From: Draconibacterium orientale
GTDB taxonomy: Bacteria > Bacteroidota > Bacteroidia > Bacteroidales > Prolixibacteraceae
Length of the DNA stretch: 64,000 bases
Direction: 5' to 3'
Assembly (NCBI RefSeq): GCF_000626635.1
Contig: NZ_CP007451.1
Coordinates: 1,550,001-1,614,000, forward strand
A program made the translations under genes and the position numbers. This document shows, in pieces, positions 35,568-45,637 of this stretch. Position 1 is the stretch's first letter. The number at the start of each line of letters is the position of its first letter. The notes below the pieces were generated by a model. It was not told where the DNA came from. It did not search any database and saw nothing but the letters and a program-made list of their open reading frames with translations.

Positions 35568-37067
35568 TTATTTTTTCCATTGGTATGAAATAACAGATTT
35601 GCCCGGCACTTCGTAACTGAAGTGATTGGTGCCATCGTCGAGTGTTATCATTTTTGAAGCCGAATTACTGTTCAATAATACCACGGCATAAGTTCCGTCG
35701 GTGTTTTCGAATGCCGAGTAGTAAAATCCGGCATCAGAAAAACCCGAAGTACCGATGCGCACTGCACCAGGCTTAACTACCGACGACAAGTGGCCGATAA
35801 TGTAATAGTGCGAATTGCGTGTAATCGATGAATAGTTCGCTCTGTCGATATCCACTGCACCGTAACACGTTTGACATCCGCCGTCGCGATTGGGTCCCCT
35901 TTCGCTGTCGAGCATTAGGTTCCAAACAATTACTCCTTTACACCAGTTATTTACGGTTCCCAGTGCCACCTCGCGCATATCTTCAATTAAGCGGGTTTCC
36001 AGGTTCCGGCCGTTGTTCCATGTACCGATAGATGTTTCAGTGAAAATCAATCCTCTTTCAGGGTATTTTGCATGTATATCGAGCAATTCATCCTTGTTTC
36101 CACCGTAATTGTGATAAGCGGCACCGGCCACAAGTTCGTCATCAATTCCTGCATCGTAAATTTTAACCGGGTAATCATTCTGATCGCCCATGTTATCGTA
36201 GTTATAATTGTGGTCGAACAAATAAATTTTTGTGTTTAATGATGCGGCTTTAAAAGCAGGCACCAGGTTGTTTTTCACAAAACCAAGTTGTTCTTCCCAG
36301 CCCATAAACAACGACGCTGAATTACCTCTGTTAAGTGGTTCGTTTTGCGGCGTTACCGAGTAAATATCGATTCCGTATTCCTTTAAAACCTGAATCCACT
36401 TTACAAAATACGTGGCATAATCGGCATAATACGCCGGATTTAACTGACCGCTTGTCCACGAGTTGAAAGGTTGTAAATCAGTTAGATTATTCACTTTCAT
36501 CCAGCGTGGGCAGGTCCATGGCGATCCCAGAATTTTAAGATCAGGATTAATTTTCTGAATTTCCTGCAAAATCGGAATCACGTAATCGGTTTCTTCCGAA
36601 GTAAGGCCGAAGTTTTCGATTCCCTCGGTATCGCAACAGGTGTATTCGCTGAGCGAAAAGTCGGAACAACCAATGGAAATACGAACGTAACTGTAGCCCA
36701 TTCCCTCTGTTGGAGAGAAGGTTTCTTTCAGGAACTTCTCCCGGTTATCCTCTGTCATTTGTAACAGGTTATAACAGGTTGAGCCCGTAATTGCCGCTCC
36801 AAAACCATCCATTGTCTGGTAGCGCGTTTCCGGCTCCAGGTTAATGGTAGTTGGCGACATATTGCTTTTATCGCTAAAGTCAACTGCTTTTGTTGCAAAA
36901 TCGTGCGACCTCGTATTCGTTGTAATGTAAAGCGTAACATCTCCTGTTTCCGGTTCGGGTTGCACAGGTTCTTCAATGTCACCGTTATTATCATCGCTAC
37001 AGGCCACAAAACCACTACAAAGCAGCGTTATCAGCAAAATAAATTTTATATCGAATAATTTCCTCAT
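35568..37067 (-). CDS. GH30 endo-beta-1,6-glucanase-like lipoprotein (copy 2)
   Basis: A 499-residue GH30 enzyme with lipobox cysteine C23 (GFVAC). The sequence has MDGFGAAITGSTCYNL, RISIGCSDFSLSEYTCCD and LGSPWTCPRWMK. The acid/base is E243 in TPQNEP and the nucleophile is E344 in IFTETS. Two neighbouring cysteines and GGCQTCYGAVDID are unusual features for the family. It differs strongly from copy 1, so the two are not a recent duplication and probably cut different bonds. Its position directly after the SGBP gene of a SusCD locus is that of the surface endo-beta-1,6-glucanase (GH30_3) in gut Bacteroides, which guides the call. Confidence 0.92.
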   Translation of the reverse strand: MRKLFDIKFILLITLLCSGFVACSDDNNGDIEEPVQPEPETGDVTLYITTNTRSHDFATKAVDFSDKSNMSPTTINLEPETRYQTMDGFGAAITGSTCYNLLQMTEDNREKFLKETFSPTEGMGYSYVRISIGCSDFSLSEYTCCDTEGIENFGLTSEETDYVIPILQEIQKINPDLKILGSPWTCPRWMKVNNLTDLQPFNSWTSGQLNPAYYADYATYFVKWIQVLKEYGIDIYSVTPQNEPLNRGNSASLFMGWEEQLGFVKNNLVPAFKAASLNTKIYLFDHNYNYDNMGDQNDYPVKIYDAGIDDELVAGAAYHNYGGNKDELLDIHAKYPERGLIFTETSIGTWNNGRNLETRLIEDMREVALGTVNNWCKGVIVWNLMLDSERGPNRDGGCQTCYGAVDIDRANYSSITRNSHYYIIGHLSSVVKPGAVRIGTSGFSDAGFYYSAFENTDGTYAVVLLNSNSASKMITLDDGTNHFSYEVPGKSVISYQWKK

Positions 37068-37071
37068 TGTA

Positions 37072-38463
37072 TTAAAGCGTTACTTTTTCAATGTTTACCG
37101 TATTATCGTTTAGGTTGATGGTAAAACGATAGTTGGCCGATTCAACAACCGGATCATTCTCCCCATTCGGGATGGTCCAGTCGTTATCGCCCGAAATGAT
37201 TTGCTCACCGGTAAACGTGAACTGACCGGCCTTTTTCTCATTTGCCCAATCGGTATTTTCAAAAGGTTTGAATCCGGCATAATGATCGTGATCACCAGGG
37301 GTGAAGAATGTTCCCTGGTAAATGCCATCGCCGATTTGCCGTAACAACACGTAATTCAGCACATTTCCAAAGCCCCAGCTCGTGTGAACGCGGGTGTGCC
37401 CCGGATAAACAGCGCCAATTTCATCGGTGCTTACGTTTGTTGGATAGCCCAGGCCGTAACCACAAGCCAGCAGGTATTGCGGATAAGACGGATTTTCAAC
37501 GCCCACAAAAATGTTTTTACGAACCGGATTGTAGTAAATGGTGTATTCACCTGTTTCTCCAAGGAAAGTTACACGGCTGTCGGCAGTGCGCTCGAAGAAA
37601 TCGGGATTGTAAATAGTAACAGCGTCGCCCAACTGCCCAAACACGGTGTAGGTTTTTCCTTGTTCCAACGTGCGGGTAAGTGTGCGGAAAGATTCGCCGT
37701 TCACATCCTCGTTGCCAAATGCCGAAAGCGCCAAATCATCATCACCCAACTGGCTTCCGGTTGTTGCCGCGGTAAAAGCAAAGTTGTCGAAAACGAACGA
37801 TTTTGTGTAATCGGCATCGGGTGTATAAACAAAAGCCCACTCGCCGCTTTGGTCGATCATGGCCAATTTTCCATTTACATTACCATAAACATCGCCACTA
37901 TAATCGATGGTATTATCGGAATTGAGCTTTTCAGCAATTTTGTAATTCACCGATGTTTCCAGCGTTAATTCGTTACCCACAAACTGGTTGTTGCCTGATG
38001 CCTCTAGAGTAACCACGCTGCCATTGTCGGCAACCAGGTACAGCTGGTTGTAAACAGGGCGGTTTCCTGTAAGTTCTGTAATTTCAGTACTTACCGAACC
38101 TTTGAGCACATTCCGTGCCTCCAACTTTAGCTGAACCGCTGAATTATCGGCCTGATCGGCTAATAAGGGAACATAAATCGCTTGTTCAAGCGAATAATCG
38201 TCGCCGGCTAATGGAATTTCGCCACTTACTACAGTTCGTCCTTCCGACACCAGCTCGTAAGCCAGCGAAGTAAGCATAGTAGCCGGATCGGTAATTCGTG
38301 CCGACAAGGTAATTGAGTCGCCAAATGTAAAGCTGGAAGGGCTAACCGCCGCCGCCTCAATAAAAGGCGTAGATTCTTTTCGGGGGCCGTATTCGTCTTC
38401 GCACGATGCAAACAACAGTGCAATTACCCCGGATAGAATAAAAAATTTATATATCGAATTCAT
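37072..38463 (-). CDS. Surface glycan-binding lipoprotein, SusE/F-like (second of PUL B)
   Basis: A 463-residue lipoprotein (C21 in LLFASC). The first 120 residues form an Ig-like domain (FIEAAAVSPSSFTFGDSITL). Two or more similar beta domains follow, with LYLVADNGSVVTLEASGNNQ, SGEWAFVYTPDADYTKSF and FVGVENPSYPQYLLACGYGL, resembling the SusE/F outer-membrane starch-binding layout. It is the third gene of the operon, between SusD and GH30, the standard place for a surface glycan-binding protein. Exact DUF assignment is uncertain and the sequence is not homologous end to end to the other SGBP here. Confidence 0.7.
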   Translation of the reverse strand: MNSIYKFFILSGVIALLFASCEDEYGPRKESTPFIEAAAVSPSSFTFGDSITLSARITDPATMLTSLAYELVSEGRTVVSGEIPLAGDDYSLEQAIYVPLLADQADNSAVQLKLEARNVLKGSVSTEITELTGNRPVYNQLYLVADNGSVVTLEASGNNQFVGNELTLETSVNYKIAEKLNSDNTIDYSGDVYGNVNGKLAMIDQSGEWAFVYTPDADYTKSFVFDNFAFTAATTGSQLGDDDLALSAFGNEDVNGESFRTLTRTLEQGKTYTVFGQLGDAVTIYNPDFFERTADSRVTFLGETGEYTIYYNPVRKNIFVGVENPSYPQYLLACGYGLGYPTNVSTDEIGAVYPGHTRVHTSWGFGNVLNYVLLRQIGDGIYQGTFFTPGDHDHYAGFKPFENTDWANEKKAGQFTFTGEQIISGDNDWTIPNGENDPVVESANYRFTINLNDNTVNIEKVTL

Positions 38464-38496
38464 TTTAATCTCTTTTAAATGTTTTCCTATTAACTA

Positions 38497-40041
38497 TTAA
38501 TAACCAGGATTTTGAACAAGATTCGGGTTCTGATCGATAATATCCTGCGGAACAGGGAGGATATACGACAGGCTTGTAAACGGATAAACCTGTGCCGGAC
38601 GTCCTTCATCCTTGTCATAAACGGCATTCATTACTTCCTCAACTTTTTCTAAACGCACGAGGTCGAACCAGCGCTGGCCTTCCATTGCCAGTTCAAGGCG
38701 GCGTTCTTTCAAATAAGCCTCAGTAATTGCATCCTCGCCGGCCGACGCTGATGCAGGCAGATTGCTCAAGCCTGCACGTTGGCGGGTTTGATTGATAATC
38801 TGAGCGGCGCCACTGTAATCTCCTTTTCCAATCAACGCCTCAGCTTTCAGCAACAGTATATCGGCATAACGCATTTTAATAGTGCTGTTGTATGCACTGC
38901 GGCATTTGTACATAAAAGCATAATTATCAGCCGGGTAATAAATATTCCAGCCACAATTGTAAAAAACAACAGTTTCGGCGTAGCGTTTATCGCCCACTTC
39001 GCTGGTAAACGCTTTTATCAAATCGCGCGATGGTGTGATCCATTTCGCCCAGGTGAAATAGAAGGTCCAGTCGTTAAGCGGACGGCCATACATCCAGGTT
39101 GCCCAGTTGGTATTTCCAGGGAAATATTGGGCTTCAAAAATGGTCTCTTTTGTATTACGGGCTTTGGCATCAATTGCCTTGTTATCCTGCGAGGGTGGCG
39201 CGTTCGGGTCAGTTAGTATTACTCCAAACAAATCGCTGAAATCGTCAACCAGTCCAAAACCATCGGCAGCCAGTTCATCGGCATATTGAATTACTTTGTC
39301 GTAATCGCGCAACGGTTTTTCGGCATAAACTTTAGCCAGTAAAGCACGGGCAACCGATTTTGAGAACTGCGTTTTATCCTGCGGATCGTTAGCAGGTGCA
39401 TATTGCAAACCTTCCAAAAGGTCGGCCTCAATTTGCTGATAAATAGTAAGAGCATCCGTTTGCGGAGGGAAATAAGCCGGGTAAACATCCTCAATGGTTT
39501 CTGAAGTAATGTCGCCGGCAACTGTTGTTACCAAAGGAACATTTCCCCAAATGCGAACCATGTCAAAATAGATCATCGCCCTTAATATTTTTGCCTCGGC
39601 TTTATACTGAAGTTTTTCAGCATCTGTTAATGCCGGATCGCTTACAACGTCAATATTACTAATCAGTCGGTTGGCCTGAGCAATGTTTCCCATGTGGCTG
39701 TTCCAATCTCTTCTCAGATTGGTATTCGATCCTTCAATCGAGTTTACCTCAAAGGGTGTAGTTTCAGCACTTGGCGAACCTGAGTAGGCATTATCCGAGT
39801 GCGACTCGGCCAGCAACAACATATCGAGGTACCAGTGTTCCTGCCCGTTTTTGTACAAATTCAATAGTGTTTGCCTGTGTGCCAGTACGTCGGCTTTATC
39901 TTCAAATACCACCTGAACGCTGTCCTGGCTTACTCCTTCAGTTACATCCGAATAGGTATCTAACGGATCATAATCCAGCGAGCAAGCTGCCAACAGCGAT
40001 AGGATAAGAATGGATAATATATGTCTTGTCTTCATTTTCAT
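38497..40041 (-). CDS. SusD/RagB family outer-membrane lipoprotein, PUL B
   Basis: A 514-residue glycan-binding lid of the importer with C20 as lipobox cysteine (LLAAC). Helical TPR-like region NIAQANRLISNIDVV, then MRYADILLLKAEALIGKGDY and the typical C-terminal RRLELAMEGQRWFDLVRLEKV, ILPVPQDIIDQNPNLVQNPGY. Five bases separate it from susC. Ligand inferred as beta-glucan because of the GH30 enzymes in the operon. Confidence 0.95.
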   Translation of the reverse strand: MKMKTRHILSILILSLLAACSLDYDPLDTYSDVTEGVSQDSVQVVFEDKADVLAHRQTLLNLYKNGQEHWYLDMLLLAESHSDNAYSGSPSAETTPFEVNSIEGSNTNLRRDWNSHMGNIAQANRLISNIDVVSDPALTDAEKLQYKAEAKILRAMIYFDMVRIWGNVPLVTTVAGDITSETIEDVYPAYFPPQTDALTIYQQIEADLLEGLQYAPANDPQDKTQFSKSVARALLAKVYAEKPLRDYDKVIQYADELAADGFGLVDDFSDLFGVILTDPNAPPSQDNKAIDAKARNTKETIFEAQYFPGNTNWATWMYGRPLNDWTFYFTWAKWITPSRDLIKAFTSEVGDKRYAETVVFYNCGWNIYYPADNYAFMYKCRSAYNSTIKMRYADILLLKAEALIGKGDYSGAAQIINQTRQRAGLSNLPASASAGEDAITEAYLKERRLELAMEGQRWFDLVRLEKVEEVMNAVYDKDEGRPAQVYPFTSLSYILPVPQDIIDQNPNLVQNPGY

Positions 40042-40046
40042 TTGAT

Positions 40047-43022
40047 TTAAAATTCAACATTCAACCCAAAAACAAAAGTCTTACTGTGTGGGTAGGTTCC
40101 CCAGTCGATACCCTGAACAGCACCACTGTTTCCCCATTGGTTTACTTCAGGATCCATTCCGCTGTAGTCGGTAAGTGTTAACAAGTTGGTTGCGGTAACA
40201 TAAGGTTGCAAACGCGAAACTCCCAGTTTGTTTAAAATTCCGCCATTGAAGTTGTACGAGAAAGTAATATCTTTTACACGCAGGTAACTGCCGTCTTCAA
40301 TAAAATAGCTTGATGGCTGCATAACAAAACCGGCTTTTGGAACATCAGTGATTTGTCCGGGAGTACGCCAACGTTCGAGCACTTCTCTCGATTGGTTTTT
40401 CAAATCGTACATTCCCATCACATCGCCTTTCGATGCATTAAAGATGTCGTTTCCAACCGATCCCTGCAGAAACACATTCAGGCTAAAACCTTTGTACGAA
40501 AACGTGTTGGTTAAACCAAAAGTAAAGGCCGGGTTCGGGTCGCCGATATAAGTTCTGTCCGACGCCGTAATTTTACCATCTTCATTTGTATCGCGGTACA
40601 TCAGTTCTCCGGTTTCCGGATCAACTCCATCACTTATATAACCGTAAAATCCACCCAACGCACGTCCGGGTTCGTTACGTACAACACGAATTTGGTGAAA
40701 GGCATCAGTTGTTTCAGCATCATAATAAATCTGCTGTAATTCCAGGCTTTTCAACTCGTTTGTGTTATGCGAAATATTAAAGTCGGTACTCCAGGTAAAA
40801 GCCCCTGTAAAGTTGCGTGAGCTTACCGAGAATTCAACACCGCGGTTCATCATTTCGCCTTCGTTACGTACAATATTACTTGCTGCTGCAGCACCTGCCG
40901 GTAACGAAACATACATTAACATATCCTCGGTGTGTTTCGAATAATAATCCATAGCAATCGTTACACGGTCGGCAAACAGCGTTGCATCCAAACCAAGGTT
41001 AACCTGCGAAGTGGTTTCCCAAGTAAGATCCGATGTACGAAGGTTAGCCTGTGTAATAAGAGGCAAGGCATCTTCCTTTCCTGTTTCAAACCAGGCCTGA
41101 CGTGTGATGTTGTAACGTTGCAGATAAGCATAGTCGCCAACTCCCGACTGGTTACCGGTTTGTCCCCAGCCACCTCTGATCTTCAGATCGTCGAGCCAGG
41201 TTAATCCCTGCATAAATTCTTCCGACGACATGCGCCATGCTAACGAGAATGAAGGGAATGTTCCCCAGCGATAATCGGGATGTAGTTTTGAAGAACCGTC
41301 TTCACGAATATTGAATGTAAAAAGGTATTTGCTTTCGTAATTATAAGACAAACGTCCGAAAACCGACATAATTCCCCATGCCGAAGCACCGCTACCGGTA
41401 TTGTCCCATGCAATTTTATTTGCTGCGTTTAAAGTATGGATATTATCATCTTTAAAATGCGAGCCATTAACATAGCTTTGCGACCACTGAGAATCGGTCC
41501 ATGAAGTACCGGCCATTGCTTCAAAATTGTGTTTATCGGCAAAAGTCTTCTTAAAAGTCATTACATTATCGAAAACCAGCAACGTGTTGGTGCTTCTGGT
41601 GTCCCAGGCATTTCCCCAGTCATCTCTGTCGGAACCATGTACCGGAGGATTAAACCCGGTATTTTTGCCGTTACGACGATCTAACGTGAACGACGATTTC
41701 AAGGTTAATTCAGGTAAGAAAGTAATGGTTGAACTACCTGAAGCAATCAGGCGGTTTTCGTTATTCTTATTGTTTTTACCGTTTTCGATCGATTCAATCG
41801 GGTTAACAATATTTTGCCCAAAGAAAGTACGGTTATACAATCCGGTTTCCGGATCGATAATATTTGAAGCCGTTGGTAAGTTTACAACCGACAGCACCAC
41901 CCCACCACGGTTTGATCCGGCACCGGTAGTTACCCCGTTACGTGTATTATCAGAATACGACAGGTTTAACCCGATATTCAACCAGCTGCGTACCTGGCTT
42001 TCGAGGTTACTGCGCAGGTTGTATCTGCGGAAAAATGCAGAACTAAGCACCCCTTTTTCATTCAGGTAACCTCCGGAAATAAAGTAACGTGTTTTATCGT
42101 TACCATCCGAAATCTGAAGTTGATAGTTTTGCGTGATACCTGTTCCGTAAACTTCGTCGAACCAATCGGTTTGATCAGTAGTACCTTCAGGAATGGCTCC
42201 CGGACGAATTTCGTCCATCAGCTCTTTATATTGCGCGGCATTTAACGACTCAATTTGATTGGCCACATGGCTTACCCCGAACTGCGTGTTTAACGAAATT
42301 TTTGCTTCGCCACTGGCCTGCTTGGTAGTAATAAGAATTACTCCGTTTGCTGCTCTCGAACCGTAAATAGCTGCTGATGAAGCATCTTTCAGGATTTGCA
42401 TGCTGGCAATATCCATTGGCGAAAGGAAGTTGAGGTTATCAACCGGAACGCCGTCAACCACATACAAAGGATTGTTGCTTCCGTTAAACGAAGTGGTACC
42501 GCGCACGCGAATTACCATTTCGCCACCGGGAGCTCCGTTGGGCTGGTAAACGTTAACACCGGCCGCTTTTCCCTGAATGACCTGTGCTGCCGAAACAATC
42601 GGACGTTCGTCGATCTCTTTGGTTGAAACGGTGGAAACCGCTGTGGTAACATCTTTTCGGGCAACCGATCCATAACCGATTACCACTACTTCATCCAGCT
42701 GCTTTAAGTCTTCCTTTAGCGATACATTTATCGCGCGTTGGTTACCCACGGTAATTTCCTGCGAATTGTATCCGATAAACGAAAATACAAGAACAGCATC
42801 GTTTCCGGGAACGGTAATCTTGTAATTACCATCCGGATCGGTAAGTGTTCCCTGTAATGTGCCTTTAATTACAATGTTTACACCTGGTAAGGGATCGCCT
42901 GATGCATCGCTTACCACTCCTCTGATGTCAATCGCGTTTTGTGCCTGCACTGAGAGATTAAATCCCAATAACAACACCAAAAAGAAGAGAGGAATTTTAA
43001 ATTTTAAGAGTTTTGTCCTCAT
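40047..43022 (-). CDS. SusC/RagA TonB-dependent outer-membrane transporter, PUL B
   Basis: A 991-residue importer. Signal peptide (1-27), regulatory-like domain IRGVVSDASGDPLPGVNIVI, SusC signature LDEVVVIGYGSVARKDVTTAV, plug blocks PLYVVDGVPVDNLNFLSPMD and ILKDASSAAIYGSRAANGVI, barrel ending VFGLNVEF. It heads an operon susC-susD-SGBP-GH30-SGBP-GH30, and a membrane regulator gene lies upstream on the same strand, 387 bases away. Confidence 0.96.
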   Translation of the reverse strand: MRTKLLKFKIPLFFLVLLLGFNLSVQAQNAIDIRGVVSDASGDPLPGVNIVIKGTLQGTLTDPDGNYKITVPGNDAVLVFSFIGYNSQEITVGNQRAINVSLKEDLKQLDEVVVIGYGSVARKDVTTAVSTVSTKEIDERPIVSAAQVIQGKAAGVNVYQPNGAPGGEMVIRVRGTTSFNGSNNPLYVVDGVPVDNLNFLSPMDIASMQILKDASSAAIYGSRAANGVILITTKQASGEAKISLNTQFGVSHVANQIESLNAAQYKELMDEIRPGAIPEGTTDQTDWFDEVYGTGITQNYQLQISDGNDKTRYFISGGYLNEKGVLSSAFFRRYNLRSNLESQVRSWLNIGLNLSYSDNTRNGVTTGAGSNRGGVVLSVVNLPTASNIIDPETGLYNRTFFGQNIVNPIESIENGKNNKNNENRLIASGSSTITFLPELTLKSSFTLDRRNGKNTGFNPPVHGSDRDDWGNAWDTRSTNTLLVFDNVMTFKKTFADKHNFEAMAGTSWTDSQWSQSYVNGSHFKDDNIHTLNAANKIAWDNTGSGASAWGIMSVFGRLSYNYESKYLFTFNIREDGSSKLHPDYRWGTFPSFSLAWRMSSEEFMQGLTWLDDLKIRGGWGQTGNQSGVGDYAYLQRYNITRQAWFETGKEDALPLITQANLRTSDLTWETTSQVNLGLDATLFADRVTIAMDYYSKHTEDMLMYVSLPAGAAAASNIVRNEGEMMNRGVEFSVSSRNFTGAFTWSTDFNISHNTNELKSLELQQIYYDAETTDAFHQIRVVRNEPGRALGGFYGYISDGVDPETGELMYRDTNEDGKITASDRTYIGDPNPAFTFGLTNTFSYKGFSLNVFLQGSVGNDIFNASKGDVMGMYDLKNQSREVLERWRTPGQITDVPKAGFVMQPSSYFIEDGSYLRVKDITFSYNFNGGILNKLGVSRLQPYVTATNLLTLTDYSGMDPEVNQWGNSGAVQGIDWGTYPHSKTFVFGLNVEF

Positions 43023-43409
43023 AAAAAAAATTGATTAGTTAAATATTTATTTAAACAGATTTTATTCCCCGACCACAGGAAATAGACGTAGTCTTTCTAA
43101 TTAAAACTATCGCTCGAAAGATGAATTTACAGCTGAAGTTCTAGTTATTTAACGCTTATCTGTTTTCTCAATAACAAATTTACGGATTGAGTAGGCTGCT
43201 ATTTTTTAAGGGGATAGAAAAGTGGATTAAATGAAATACAAAAAACACATATTTTGCTAACAAACAGACGATTAACAATAAGGTGCAAAAAAATAAAAGT
43301 GGAATACGGGGGAAAAAGATTTAGTAAAGATCAATGAAAAAATCTTGCAAATTAAAGATTGTATTTTTGACATTAACACCTGACGAGACAGTATTAATTC
43401 CACCTGCAA
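43023..43409 (-). promoter_or_regulatory. PUL B promoter/leader region
   Basis: A 387-base gap between the SusR-like regulator and susC. On the minus strand TAAATTTG (43182-43175) fits the Bacteroidota -7 box TAnnTTTG, which would give a leader of about 150 bases. No TTTG -33 box stands at the expected distance, as is common for activator-dependent PUL promoters. No other structure stands out. Confidence 0.35.
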
Positions 43410-45047
43410 TTATCGAATTTGCGTAATCATTTCTTCGAAATCGTTGCGGGATTTTGCCCGGTTTTTTGTTTTCGCCCGGTAGTTATAAATGGTATTAACC
43501 GAGTATCGTAAAAAATCGGCAATTTGCGAGCTGTTACTAATTCCCAACCGGATTAATGCCAAAATTCGCAACTCGGTATTTAGCAGCTCTTCTTCTTTTA
43601 GTTCAAACTTTTCTTCGTCCAGCAGCAACTCGTTAACCTTATTAACAAAATGGGGAAAAATGCGCAAAAATGCCTTATCAAAATTCCGGTACAGTTCTTC
43701 TGTTTCGTCATCCATCATTTCTTGCGAACGGGTAAGCGCATGCAACTCGGCAACCTGGCCGTTGGTAATTTTTTTGTTTACCAGGCGTCGGAAACCATCC
43801 ATTTTATCAATATAGGTTGAGCAAAGTTTTATAAAATGAGCGATGTAAACTTCTTTAATATGGTTCGATTCCGAGAGATCGACATTTACGATTTGCAGCT
43901 GATCATTTACTTTTTGAAGCTCGGTATTCAGACTTTGCAAACTAGAATTGGCCTTTTGCAAATATTTACGCGTTTCGGATAAACGCCTCATCTGGCTATA
44001 AATATAAACAAGTGCTATAGTAAGCAACAACCCCAAAATACTTGAAAGCAGAAGGTAATTTTTTAGTTGCCTGTTTTTCTTTTCAACTGTTGCCTGGTAG
44101 GTTCGGTCAATTAACGACAATATTCCGGCACTTTGTAAACTGCGCAAACGTGCATTGTAAAATACCGTTTCGCTCCACGAAAACCGGATATAATTGTAGG
44201 CACGTTCCATATCATTTTCCTGAAACAGGATTTCTGCCAGCATCCACAACGAGGCATGGTCTTTTGTTGCAGACAGAATATCGGACAAAGCCGACTGTGC
44301 CAGGTAATACTTTAAGCCATCCATATCGTTCACTTTCCGATAGGTTAGCGAACGGTTATAACTGGCAATTGCAAACTCGCGGGTACCCATCGAACTGCTT
44401 CGCAATATCGTATCATTTACGCTAAGCGCTTCCTGTATCTTTCCGGCGTTCCTGAAGCTTTCTTCTTGCAAGGCATAATACAAATCGTTTGTTGATGAAA
44501 GTACATTGTATAACGAATCGGTGTAACTATTTGATATCTGCCAGTAGCGCTCAGCTCCCTTTTTGTTTTGCGTGTAAAATGCTAATTCAGAGTAAACATG
44601 TCGGTAAGTATTGTAATATTCACTCAGTAAATTATCGGGAACTTTCACCCTTTCAATTGAAGAAATTAGATCAACAGCCTCAAGATACATTCCGGTTGAG
44701 GCCATCAGTAAAGCCAGGCTAAGCTCGCTTTCGTACAAAAAAGCGATATTATTCAGGTGTTTGGCAACATCAATGTTCCGGTTTTTGTAGTGGATCGCCG
44801 AATCGCAAATATAGGGTCGGTATTCATCGTACAGTTCTGCGTTTAACCTGTACTCCTCCATGGTATTGGGGGAAATTGTAAGCAATTGATTTTTCAGCGC
44901 CTGAATACGTTCTTCTTTCTGCTGTTGATAAACCGTATGATTTTCGATTGCTGCATCTAACCTGTTCAGAAGTGAATCAAGACCCGATTGCCCGAAAACA
45001 ACACCGGGATACAAGATTACGAGGCAAATAAACAATCTAAATTTCAT
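43410..45047 (-). CDS. SusR-like membrane-bound regulator (DUF6377 type)
   Basis: A 545-residue one-component regulator. Signal peptide (1-19), periplasmic helical TPR-like sensor (20-330), one membrane helix at about 333-355 (YLLLSSILGLLLTIALVYIY), a coiled coil (about 365-400, LQKANSSLQSLNTELQKVND), then a cytoplasmic domain ending in a helix-turn-helix (about 480-535, LRILALIRLGISNSSQIADF and NTIYNYRAKTKNR). This is the architecture of SusR, the maltose-sensing activator of the starch locus. It is adjacent to, and on the same strand as, susC of PUL B, so it probably controls that operon. Its ligand would be a glucan oligosaccharide, by inference. Confidence 0.85.
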   Translation of the reverse strand: MKFRLFICLVILYPGVVFGQSGLDSLLNRLDAAIENHTVYQQQKEERIQALKNQLLTISPNTMEEYRLNAELYDEYRPYICDSAIHYKNRNIDVAKHLNNIAFLYESELSLALLMASTGMYLEAVDLISSIERVKVPDNLLSEYYNTYRHVYSELAFYTQNKKGAERYWQISNSYTDSLYNVLSSTNDLYYALQEESFRNAGKIQEALSVNDTILRSSSMGTREFAIASYNRSLTYRKVNDMDGLKYYLAQSALSDILSATKDHASLWMLAEILFQENDMERAYNYIRFSWSETVFYNARLRSLQSAGILSLIDRTYQATVEKKNRQLKNYLLLSSILGLLLTIALVYIYSQMRRLSETRKYLQKANSSLQSLNTELQKVNDQLQIVNVDLSESNHIKEVYIAHFIKLCSTYIDKMDGFRRLVNKKITNGQVAELHALTRSQEMMDDETEELYRNFDKAFLRIFPHFVNKVNELLLDEEKFELKEEELLNTELRILALIRLGISNSSQIADFLRYSVNTIYNYRAKTKNRAKSRNDFEEMITQIR

Positions 45048-45168
45048 AAATGGCTATTCTGTTTTCTAAACATGCACAAAATAAACATTTTTCATCTCAT
45101 TTTCTAAATCGTTCTAATTCTTCGTTCCTTTGTCATTCTAGAATTTCCCGGATTATTTCGAATGCCCA

Positions 45169-45435
45169 TTACAGCACAATCACTCCCTCAATCTTATCTG
45201 CCTTTTCGGTTATCACTATAATTTGGTCGGCCGATTCCATTAAGGCTACACAAGTAACCGATACGTGTTTCAGGTTATCAGTATGTTTAAATGTTACTTC
45301 ACCTTCTGTTGGCAGTAAAGCTTTTACCTGATCAACTTTCCCTTCTTCATTGGGAATAATAAACTTAAACATATACTTCAGCGGCCATGTTTCAGATTCC
45401 ATCAACCGGTAGCGCAGATTTTTATATTTATCCAT
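45169..45435 (-). CDS. DUF493 family protein
   Basis: A small cytoplasmic protein of 88 residues from the ATG at 45435 (MDKYKNLRYRLMES). The conserved WPLKYMFKFIIPNE and VSVTCVALMESADQIIVI fit the DUF493 (YbeD-like) ACT-type beta-alpha-beta fold. The E. coli relative sits near lipB, but no function is known here. It is on the same strand as the SusR-like regulator and the tails do not overlap; a functional link to PUL B is not evident. Confidence 0.85.
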   Translation of the reverse strand: MDKYKNLRYRLMESETWPLKYMFKFIIPNEEGKVDQVKALLPTEGEVTFKHTDNLKHVSVTCVALMESADQIIVITEKADKIEGVIVL

Positions 45436-45637
45436 TTTCTTATCTTTCAAATCTATTTATTAATACAACCAGCATTTCTTTTCGTTCACTTTTACCTAAA
45501 AATCTCAGCATCTTTTGGTATACAAAAATTAAAACGCCGGCACAAAGATTAGATTTTTAGCCAAATTTCAACAGTTGATATTAATATTGTATTTTAGAAA
45601 CATATTATAAGGTAATATTCCACCAACAGACCTGACT

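Noticed and set aside
37384..37968. 194-codon plus-strand frame antisense to the SGBP gene
   Set aside because: The minus-strand lipoprotein is complete with signal peptide and fits the operon; the antisense frame has no recognisable features.
41527..42069. 180-codon plus-strand frame antisense to PUL B susC
   Set aside because: Shadow of a clear TonB-dependent transporter.
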